Below, one piece after another: positions 1 to 7,446 of a stretch of DNA of 7,446 bases (position 1 is its first letter; each line of letters begins with the position of its first letter). Source of the stretch: Sphingobacterium sp. (lineage in GTDB: Bacteria > Bacteroidota > Bacteroidia > SpSt-205); contig JAPYWM010000056.1 of NCBI GenBank assembly GCA_028276345.1, forward strand, positions 1-7,446, read 5' to 3'. The position numbers were made by a program, and so were the translations under genes. The notes under the pieces are model-generated. The model was not told the origin of the DNA. It saw nothing but the letters and a program-made list of their open reading frames with translations, and ran no database searches.

Positions 1-69
1 ATCAAGGCCCATCATCTCGCCGAGGCAGTTACTTACCGCACCCTCGATAGAGCCACCTGGGGTACTTAG
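1..69 (+). CDS. comM: ComM/YifB-family Mg-chelatase-like AAA+ ATPase, C-terminal end only
   Basis: Only the last 22 codons and a TAG stop (67-69) are visible; the gene enters from the left edge. The frame is open from base 1. The tail contains HHLAEAVTYRTLDR followed by ATWGT, which matches the typical end of YifB/ComM proteins (HIAEAIQYRSLDR-like, then a short Trp-containing tail). Family knowledge: these are Mg-chelatase-like AAA+ ATPases. ComM acts as a branch-migration helicase during natural transformation in some proteobacteria, while the role in Bacteroidota is less clear. The stop overlaps the stop of the convergent ubiX gene (66-68), so there is no intergenic spacer. The call rests on a short but characteristic motif, and the upstream sequence would settle it. 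The catalytic AAA+ motifs lie outside the window. Confidence 0.75.
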   Translation: MKAHHLAEAVTYRTLDRATWGT

Positions 70-626
70 CTTTCTTCCAAGCCCCAGCGCCGCTGAGCCA
101 CCGCTATCCCTAAATGGTCCAGCACCCGAAAAACCACCGTATCCACCACCGCCTCTACTGTCTGCGGCCGATGATAAAACGACGGCATCGCCGGTAAAAC
201 CACCACCCCTAAACGGGCCAGCTTGAGAAGATTTTCCAGATGAAGCGCACTCAAAGGGGTCTCCCGCGGTACGATAATGAGCTGCCCTCCCTCTTTTAGC
301 ATCACGTCCGCCGCCCGCGTAATCAAGTCATCGGACAGCCCCGCCGACAATCGCCCCACCGTCCCCATAGAACACGGAATAATCACCATCTGCCTATACC
401 CTGCCGAGCCCGACGCAAATGGTGCAAAGTAATCTTTGTGATGGTACCGGGGGAAAGTCTCAGGAAAGGGCTTTTGCAGCTCCCACTCCCACACCGTAAG
501 GGCATTTTCGGACAGCACGACCCCTACTTCCAGGGGGGTATGCTGACGCGCTTCAGCCAGATAATGCAGAAGCCGATCCGCATACAAGCTTCCACTTGCG
601 CCCGTAATAGCCACCACGAGCCTCAT
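66..626 (-). CDS. ubiX: UbiX-family flavin prenyltransferase
   Basis: This 186-residue protein matches the family's usual length. Known role: transfers a dimethylallyl group onto reduced FMN to make prenylated FMN, the cofactor of UbiD-type decarboxylases, some of which act in ubiquinone or menaquinone synthesis. Visible signatures: N-terminal strand plus GASG at residues 9-12 (flavin binding), PCSMGTVGRLSAGLSDDLI at 84-102, VPRETPLSALHLENLLKL at 119-136, and the C-terminal FYHRP at 150-154 followed by VDTVVFRVLDHLGI. The start at 626 is chosen because MRLVVAITG is the normal family N-terminus and because it forms an ATGA overlap with the preceding gene's stop (623-626). The same frame stays open up to 749, but that extension has no family match. 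It is the last gene of the nuoH operon and converges on comM with overlapping stops. No UbiD partner is in the window, so the pathway served is inferred only. Confidence 0.94.
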   Translation of the reverse strand: MRLVVAITGASGSLYADRLLHYLAEARQHTPLEVGVVLSENALTVWEWELQKPFPETFPRYHHKDYFAPFASGSAGYRQMVIIPCSMGTVGRLSAGLSDDLITRAADVMLKEGGQLIIVPRETPLSALHLENLLKLARLGVVVLPAMPSFYHRPQTVEAVVDTVVFRVLDHLGIAVAQRRWGLEES

Positions 627-1326
627 AGCGCGACTCCCAGTCCCACTTCCCACTTTGGTGTAGCGGGATAGGCTCGCGGCGGCGCCTCCCCATAGGTACC
701 TGACCGAAAATACGGTAGAAGGTGGTAATAAGCCTCCACAAAAGCCCACTGCCGCCCCACCCGAGCATATAGCCCACCACGCATAGGCGCCAAGTGCGGA
801 TTTCCCTCTATGCGCACTTTCTCCACCCGGCCTTCCCGCTCAGCCACATATTTGATACTGCGCCCCACCCGATAGCACCCCCACAGACCGGCCTCCATCC
901 ACCACTTCGGAAAAAGCGCCCGCTCTTCCCACTTCTGGAAACGGATCCCGCCCATGAGCATAACCGCCCCGCTCCGGTATTTCAGCCAGAGGTACTGGCC
1001 CTCAGGCACAAGCTCCACGCCCGGCACGACACTCGCACTCGTTGCCCGAAAAGTTACCTTCTCAAAAAGAAACAAGGGCGAAAAGGTCAGAAGCCACCGT
1101 CCGCCAGCTTTTCTCCCCATGCCCCACCGCCAGGAGATTCCTACCCGGGTACTGCCGGAAAGGAGCGGCACCACTGGAAACGTATCTGTGAGCCCAGTCA
1201 CCACCGGAAACGACCGCCCAACCACAATGTCAAAGTTGATATCGCGCTCAAAAAGTCGGGCAAGTGAGTCTGGCATTTCTACCTGTGCACCCACTAAGCC
1301 CCCCAGAAACAGAAGCCAGGCTCGCC

Positions 1327-1330
<4 letters not shown>
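623..1330 (-). CDS. Unknown exported protein, possible small outer-membrane beta-barrel
   Basis: I do not recognise this 235-residue protein. Residues 1-15 look like a signal peptide: Arg2-Arg3, a hydrophobic core (WLLFLGGLV) and a VGA cleavage site before Gln16. The mature part is rich in aromatic residues, Gly and Arg, and has many short stretches of alternating character, such as TRVGISWRWGMG (61-72), GRWLLTFSPLFLFEKVTF (77-94), QYLWLKYRSGAVMLMGGIRF (112-131) and a final KWEVGLGVAL (226-235). This pattern suits beta-strands of an outer-membrane barrel, with the last strand at the very C-terminus. It has no internal helix typical of an inner-membrane protein and no enzyme motif that I can name. 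A lone Cys is at 152. The start overlaps the clpC stop (1327-1330) and the stop overlaps the ubiX start (623-626), both as ATGA, which argues strongly that it is a real translated gene. Function is not assigned; a periplasmic beta-rich protein is an alternative. Confidence 0.65.
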
Positions 1331-3828
<2,498 letters not shown>

Positions 3829-3831
3829 AGG

Positions 3832-4845
3832 TTATGATAGGATTAGCAAGATTCCTGCCAGAATAAACAAATTCCCCACGGCCAGCGGTAGCAGTACCTT
3901 CCAGCCGATGCGCATCAGGTGGTCGTACCGAAACCGCGGCAAGGTCCATCGCACCCATATGTATAAGAACACAAAAAAGAGCGTTTTGAGAAGGAGCCAC
4001 CCAGCGCCCCAGAGATTCTGAGCCCACACAGGCCACCCCTGCACGCCCAAGGCCCCCTCAAAAGGCCCCAAATACCCCCCCCAGAAGAAAGTCGCAATAA
4101 AGGCCGATGACAGAATGACATTCAGGTACTCTGCCACATAAAAGGCCCCGAACCGAATCGCGGAGTATTCGGTGTGGTATCCGCCCACCAGCTCCTGCTC
4201 GGCTTCCACTAAGTCGAAGGGGGCGCGGTTTGTCTCGGCAAAAGCTGCCACCAGATACACAAAAAAGCCGATCGGATTTAGAAACACAAACCAGGCCTTT
4301 CGCTGCGCTTCCACGATGGCACGAGGTTCCAAGAAGTCTCCTCCGCTTTGCAGGTAAGCCGTCAAGAGAAGCACACTTAGTAAGGCCGCTCCCATGGCCA
4401 GCTCGTAGGAGATCATCTGTGCCCCACTGCGCAGGCCCCCCAGCAGGGAGTATTTACTTGCTGAGGCCCACCCTCCTAAGGTTATCCCATACACGCTCAT
4501 GGAAAGGAGGCCCAGCAAATACAGGATACCCACCGAGCCTGAAAAGAACTGAATATGCGGTGAAATAGGAAGCATAACAATCGCTGCCACGGCAATAGTT
4601 ACCATCAGAATAGGTGCCAAATACTGCAAAAATCTATAGGACTGCGCTGGCTGGAAGCCTTCCTTGAAGATGAGCTTTACGACATCAGCCAGGGGCTGGA
4701 GGAGGCCCCACGGGCCCGCGCGATTAGGACCTACCCGATCCTGGATGTAGGCCGAGACCTTTCGCTCTAATAAGGTCGTATAGGCAGTTATGGTAAGGAC
4801 GACCAAGGCAGTCGCAGCTAAGATGAGCCAGAAGAGGAAGTCCAT
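3832..4845 (-). CDS. nuoH: NADH-quinone oxidoreductase (complex I) subunit H
   Basis: This 337-residue multi-helix inner-membrane protein is of normal length for NuoH/ND1, the membrane-arm subunit that forms much of the quinone tunnel and links the redox arm to proton pumping. Hallmarks: LLERKVSAYIQDRVGPNRAG (25-44), LQPLADVVKLIFKE (49-62), GGWASASKYSLLGGLRSGAQ (124-143) ending in the conserved SYE, AETNRAPFDLVEAEQELVGG (203-222) followed by YHTEYS, and WVRWTLPRFRYDHLMRIGWK (297-316). Conserved acidic and Arg residues of the quinone-channel loops are present. The start at 4845 gives the family N-terminus directly before helix 1. A longer in-frame ATG at 4944 is rejected because that reading runs through the terminator and into gldN. 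An 8-G run (4075-4082) encodes Trp255-Gly256-Gly257. No other nuo gene is within the window: gldN lies upstream behind a terminator and clpC follows after 3 bases. Expression probably starts at a promoter immediately before the ATG. Confidence 0.97.
   Translation of the reverse strand: MDFLFWLILAATALVVLTITAYTTLLERKVSAYIQDRVGPNRAGPWGLLQPLADVVKLIFKEGFQPAQSYRFLQYLAPILMVTIAVAAIVMLPISPHIQFFSGSVGILYLLGLLSMSVYGITLGGWASASKYSLLGGLRSGAQMISYELAMGAALLSVLLLTAYLQSGGDFLEPRAIVEAQRKAWFVFLNPIGFFVYLVAAFAETNRAPFDLVEAEQELVGGYHTEYSAIRFGAFYVAEYLNVILSSAFIATFFWGGYLGPFEGALGVQGWPVWAQNLWGAGWLLLKTLFFVFLYIWVRWTLPRFRYDHLMRIGWKVLLPLAVGNLFILAGILLILS
4075..4082 (-). repeat. Eight-G homopolymer tract in nuoH
   Basis: Eight C on the plus strand give eight G in the nuoH coding strand, encoding Trp255-Gly256-Gly257 as TGG GGG GGG. 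Synonymous glycine codons could have broken the run but are not used. Slippage here would truncate NuoH before its last two helices. Confidence 0.6.
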
Positions 4846-4850
4846 CGAGA

Positions 4851-4858
4851 CAAAGGTA
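4851..4858 (-). promoter_or_regulatory. Putative Bacteroidota -7 promoter box for the nuoH operon
   Basis: The minus strand reads TACCTTTG, an exact match to the Bacteroidota housekeeping -7 consensus TAnnTTTG. Only 5 bases separate it from the nuoH ATG, so transcription would begin at or within a few bases of the start codon, giving a leaderless or nearly leaderless mRNA. It lies directly beside the T-tract of the gldN terminator. No TTTG -33 element is seen at the usual 17-23 base spacing, where the terminator hairpin lies; this lowers confidence. Transcription start mapping would settle it. Confidence 0.5.
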
Positions 4859-4860
4859 TA

Positions 4861-4892
4861 AAGAAAAAAGCCCCTGCTTGGTGGCAGGGGCT
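4861..4892 (-). terminator. Intrinsic terminator after gldN
   Basis: On the minus strand a 9-bp perfect stem, AGCCCCTGC paired with GCAGGGGCT, closes a CACCAA loop and is followed by TTTTTTCTTTAT. The stem is GC-rich and the U-tract starts at its foot, which is the classic Rho-independent form. It lies 27 bases beyond the gldN stop and ends the gldM-gldN transcript before nuoH. The plus strand lacks a matching T-tract, so it should work in one direction only. Confidence 0.88.
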
Positions 4893-4918
4893 GGCAAAAT
4901 GGAGATGGGTGCCTTTTC

Positions 4919-5812
4919 TTAGTATGTCCAGAGATGATGCTCAAACTCGATCATTTGCTGGCGGCGGAGTTCAGCTTGATTAAGCGTATTGACCACGTCG
5001 CCGGAGACGATAGTCACATACGAGGAGAAACGCCGTAGCTCAATGATTTCTCGCACAGAGCGGTCTTCGGCATCATTGGCCCGGTTGCGCCACTGGGTAT
5101 CATCCATTACATCCATCACATCCTTGTAGCGAAAGCAGACGGCGTCTTCGTCAGGCAGGGCACCTTTAGGATCTACACGTACCAAACAGAGGTACTGAAT
5201 GTCATAGTACATGTCCGATTTGTTTTTATCAAAGATGCGATCCTCAATGAAGCGAGCCAGAGTACGATAGTACTTGATGTAAGGGAAAGCATCCTTGGAT
5301 GAAGGGGTGCGGGAACCCGCGTCGGCAGCCGTCCCCTCAACAGCCCCCCCCTCTACGTCCATACCCTCATCCATAAACTCACCGCTATCAAACTCTTCAC
5401 CTCCCATCTCATCTATCCCTCCTCCTTCCTGAGCCCCAGCACCTTCCCCCCCGCCCTGCTCTATACGGCGAGAGTAACTGTCAAATTCCTCAAAAGTCAT
5501 TTGCCGACTAAGATTTTTAGGGTCGAAACCAACAAACTTTCCTTCCTTGAAAGCTTTTACCAATGCTACTATGAAACCTTCCCGATTAGAGTAAGGTGAC
5601 TTATCTGTTATAGGATCAGTGCTGTAGTTGGTATAAAGTTGATAACCCTCTTGCCCGCTTTCCAGAGGCACATTGATTTTTTCCCGAAGGTCCAGGGTAA
5701 TAACGACCTTCTTCCGCCAGAAGTGATCGTCAGTGCGCGGCGGAAACTGAGCCCACACAATGGCTAACCCAGCAAGTACGACGAAGTATCGCATGGTTCT
5801 AATGGTTTTCAT
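4919..5812 (-). CDS. gldN: Type IX secretion / gliding motility protein GldN (PorN)
   Basis: This 297-residue periplasmic protein has a signal peptide (about 1-21, core YFVVLAGLAIVWA, cleavage before Gln22). Family signatures are HFWRKKVVITLDLREKINVP (30-49), a following region up to the GKFVGFDP segment (91-98), and a C-terminal domain with IKYYRTLARFIEDRIFDK (179-196), YYDIQYLCLVRVDP (202-215) and the terminal EHHLWTY. Known role: GldN/PorN forms the ring-like periplasmic assembly with the lipoprotein GldK/PorK and contacts GldM, and it is needed for type IX secretion and gliding. Unusual here is a low-complexity Gly/Glu/Asp-rich segment at about 119-167, between the two conserved parts, encoded with runs of seven and eight G. 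The start at 5812 overlaps the gldM stop as ATGA (5809-5812), so translation is probably coupled. An in-frame Met7 is a less likely start. The gene ends 27 bases before a strong terminator. Confidence 0.93.
   Translation of the reverse strand: MKTIRTMRYFVVLAGLAIVWAQFPPRTDDHFWRKKVVITLDLREKINVPLESGQEGYQLYTNYSTDPITDKSPYSNREGFIVALVKAFKEGKFVGFDPKNLSRQMTFEEFDSYSRRIEQGGGEGAGAQEGGGIDEMGGEEFDSGEFMDEGMDVEGGAVEGTAADAGSRTPSSKDAFPYIKYYRTLARFIEDRIFDKNKSDMYYDIQYLCLVRVDPKGALPDEDAVCFRYKDVMDVMDDTQWRNRANDAEDRSVREIIELRRFSSYVTIVSGDVVNTLNQAELRRQQMIEFEHHLWTY
5344..5351 (-). repeat. Eight-G homopolymer tract in gldN
   Basis: Eight consecutive C on the plus strand give eight G in the gldN coding strand, across the codons for Glu-Gly-Gly-Ala (about residues 154-157). 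A change of one base would shift the frame and remove the conserved C-terminal domain. It is a possible slippage site, but GGG and GAG codons in a Gly/Glu-rich stretch also produce such runs by themselves. Confidence 0.6.
5434..5456 (-). other. G-rich segment of gldN with a seven-G tract and possible G-quadruplex
   Basis: The coding strand holds runs of three, seven and four G within 23 bases (GGG, C, GGGGGGG, AAGGTGCT, GGGG). This could supply four G-triplets with loops of 1, 1 and 8 bases. It encodes part of the Gly/Glu-rich insert (about residues 119-126). A quadruplex in DNA or mRNA is possible but not shown. Confidence 0.35.
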
Positions 5813-7446
5813 CTTCCGATAGTGATTGGAAATACAAGCTCACTTACAGCGAAGTTTTCTTTCACCTGCTTGTTCTGAAAGTTGACCCGGAAGACGTCAG
5901 CAAACTGAACATAGACCACATTTCCGGGCTGCAGTCCTCGTGCGTAATCCGTCAGGTCAACAGAAACCACGGGGCTTTGGGTTATCTTACTGGTAGGGAG
6001 AGAGCCCACAGGCTGTGCACCTGCTAGGCCCTTGACTACTTTTATCTCTGGATTAGCGATGACATACTTGGCATCGTCGGGAAGCGAGGAAGCAAAATCC
6101 TTATCCGGCTCAACCCGTATACGAACTGTAGCTGTGCGCGGCACAGGACTGGTACCATTATAGGGTTCGTTACCTACATACACCCGGATTGAGGGGCGGG
6201 GAGGAGGAACCACCTTATAGTTTAGATCGCCCAGATACACGAGCTGACCTCCTAAGCGGGTTTTTACCTCTAATCGGCAAGTCTTGGAGCCACCCTTGGG
6301 TACAACACGAAACCTCTTCTTGCTCTGTTTGGACGGCAGAACCTGGGCGTTGTCTGCCGTAACTACCGGATCATACAGTTCACCTAAGGCGGGCACATCT
6401 ATATTGAGATCATTTCCGCACTCCGCGTACAGGAGTTGTACTGCTGCCGAGGTGACCACAATCTCAGGCTTGACGACCTCAAATGTTTTCGTCAACTTGA
6501 GCTCTTGGAAGCTACCATCTGCCTTGGGAACCTTCGCGACGACCGTATATTGCTGCTTGCCCTTACGTTGATCCCTGGGTATCACAGCGGCAGAAGCTGG
6601 AATGGTAAAGACAGCCGAATAGCCGCCTCCTTCCAATTTCATCGTACCTGTGCCCGAGAAGATAGGCTTAGCCTGCGAGCTCGTCGCTGCAACAAATACC
6701 CTAGTCTCAAACTTCATGCCTGCTACTACGATCTCGCTGCGTGGCGCATCTACGAGCACTAAGGAGTCTATCTTGAAGGTAACCTGTCCCAGCTTGGATT
6801 TGAGGAGATTTAGGAGGTCGGTTTCAATGACTCGCACATCGTTGATGTACTTATAGAGCACAGCCAGGTTTGCCACGGCAGGCGTCAGATGGAAAGTGAA
6901 GTACTCCCAGGTCTTATCTTTGGACTCTTTCTCCTTTACATACGGATTGTCCTTAGGGTCTACGACAAGCTTCTCGAAACCCCGGCCGTTGTTTGGCATG
7001 ACGCCGTTGTTGTAAGAGGCATAGAACCGATTAGCCCAATCTACAAAGGAATCTAAGAGCTGGTGCATCTCAAGGGCCTTACCTTCGCCACGCCCGTTAT
7101 TAGCAGCATCGTTATTACCCATCCAGTACCGGTAATTATTTTCCCGCTCATCTAGGCGCTTGAGGCGACCCGTCTCAGGATCCCGACCAGCCACTTTCTC
7201 ATCAAAGAGCGCTTCGGCATACCCCTTGAGCGTATTAACTACGGAGTCCGTCTTTGCTCGAACCCTATCTATTTCGGCCAGAAGGGGCTCGTTTTTGCGA
7301 GAGCCTTGCTCTATCTCCTTTTGGATAGCCGCTTTGATTGCCGCGGCGAGGTCGGCATTCGATTGCTCGAATTTATTTGCCGTATTCTGGAGGGAATCTG
7401 CGAGGTTTTGAAAAGCCTGAAGCACCTCGGCACTTACATTGAGCGC
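5809..7446 (-). CDS. gldM: Type IX secretion / gliding motor protein GldM (PorM), N-terminus missing
   Basis: The frame is open to the right edge and 545 residues are visible. The first, ALNVSAEVLQAFQNL, matches the end of the GldM transmembrane helix (ALNMSKEVLSAF-type), so about 25 residues and most of the single membrane helix are lost. Known role: GldM with GldL forms the inner-membrane, proton-driven motor, and GldM spans the periplasm to reach the GldK/GldN ring. Visible layout: helical D1 (about 1-220, including WEYFTFHLTPAVANLAVLY and the hallmark NDVRVIETDLLNLL), then three beta-rich domains at about 221-325, 326-415 and 416-545, ending TIGR. D3 carries LLYAECGNDLNIDVPALG, a diverged form of the usual LYRGVDNPI-type motif, and two cysteines (about 343 and 390). 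The estimated full length, near 570, is somewhat more than the roughly 515 of well-studied members. It overlaps gldN by 4 bases. A GTG at 7425 is not the true start. Confidence 0.94.
   Translation of the reverse strand, partial: ALNVSAEVLQAFQNLADSLQNTANKFEQSNADLAAAIKAAIQKEIEQGSRKNEPLLAEIDRVRAKTDSVVNTLKGYAEALFDEKVAGRDPETGRLKRLDERENNYRYWMGNNDAANNGRGEGKALEMHQLLDSFVDWANRFYASYNNGVMPNNGRGFEKLVVDPKDNPYVKEKESKDKTWEYFTFHLTPAVANLAVLYKYINDVRVIETDLLNLLKSKLGQVTFKIDSLVLVDAPRSEIVVAGMKFETRVFVAATSSQAKPIFSGTGTMKLEGGGYSAVFTIPASAAVIPRDQRKGKQQYTVVAKVPKADGSFQELKLTKTFEVVKPEIVVTSAAVQLLYAECGNDLNIDVPALGELYDPVVTADNAQVLPSKQSKKRFRVVPKGGSKTCRLEVKTRLGGQLVYLGDLNYKVVPPPRPSIRVYVGNEPYNGTSPVPRTATVRIRVEPDKDFASSLPDDAKYVIANPEIKVVKGLAGAQPVGSLPTSKITQSPVVSVDLTDYARGLQPGNVVYVQFADVFRVNFQNKQVKENFAVSELVFPITIGR

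Noticed and set aside
10..15. Minus-strand ATG pair near the left edge as the start of another operon gene
   Set aside because: The plus-strand frame here matches the ComM/YifB C-terminus and ends with a proper stop, and only five codons of the minus-strand frame are visible.
627..749. A 41-residue N-terminal extension of ubiX
   Set aside because: It has no resemblance to UbiX and lies wholly inside the preceding gene; the ATGA overlap at 623-626 marks the real start.
4846..4944. A 33-residue N-terminal extension of nuoH starting at 4944
   Set aside because: It would be translated through the terminator hairpin and overlap gldN by 26 bases, and its residues do not resemble NuoH. The family N-terminus begins at 4845.
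6284..6856. Plus-strand open frames opposite gldM
   Set aside because: They have no recognisable domains and lie opposite a well-supported conserved coding region.
7423..7425. GTG at 7425 as the gldM start
   Set aside because: The same frame continues to the window edge and encodes ALNVSAE, which matches the conserved end of the GldM membrane helix, so the true start is outside.

Overview
This window most likely comes from a member of the Bacteroidota. The main evidence is a gldM-gldN pair, core genes of the type IX secretion and gliding system that is largely confined to that phylum. Supporting signs are a Bacteroidota-type -7 promoter box (TAnnTTTG) and the absence of convincing Shine-Dalgarno sequences before the starts. 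Base composition looks mid-50s percent GC by eye, rather high for the phylum. The genus cannot be named from this sequence.

Layout: apart from a short plus-strand fragment at the left edge, every gene is on the minus strand, so transcription runs from right to left. At the right edge is gldM (5809-7446, N-terminus cut off by the window), overlapped by 4 bases by gldN (4919-5812). A strong intrinsic terminator (4861-4892) ends that unit. A second unit follows at once: nuoH (3832-4845), clpC (1327-3828), a signal-peptide protein of unknown function that may be a small outer-membrane barrel (623-1330), and ubiX (66-626). The gaps inside this unit are 3 bases, then two ATGA overlaps of 4 bases, so it looks like one tightly coupled operon. 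At 1-69 the plus strand carries the last 22 codons of a ComM/YifB-type Mg-chelatase-like ATPase. Its stop codon overlaps the ubiX stop codon, so the two genes converge with no spacer.

How the genes relate: GldM and GldN belong to the trans-envelope part of type IX secretion. NuoH is the quinone-site membrane subunit of respiratory complex I. ClpC is an unfoldase that feeds ClpP. UbiX makes prenylated FMN for UbiD-type decarboxylases, some of which act in quinone synthesis. NuoH and UbiX may share a quinone theme, but clpC and the unknown envelope protein do not obviously fit it, and nuoH has no other complex I gene beside it here.

No RNA genes, CRISPR arrays, insertion sequences or phage genes were seen, and no stretch longer than about 75 bases lacks a gene. 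I did not find a clear new multi-gene system. The points most worth a second look are the orphan protein coupled between clpC and ubiX, the solitary nuoH-clpC operon with a probably leaderless nuoH mRNA, and the acidic glycine-rich insert with long G tracts in gldN.
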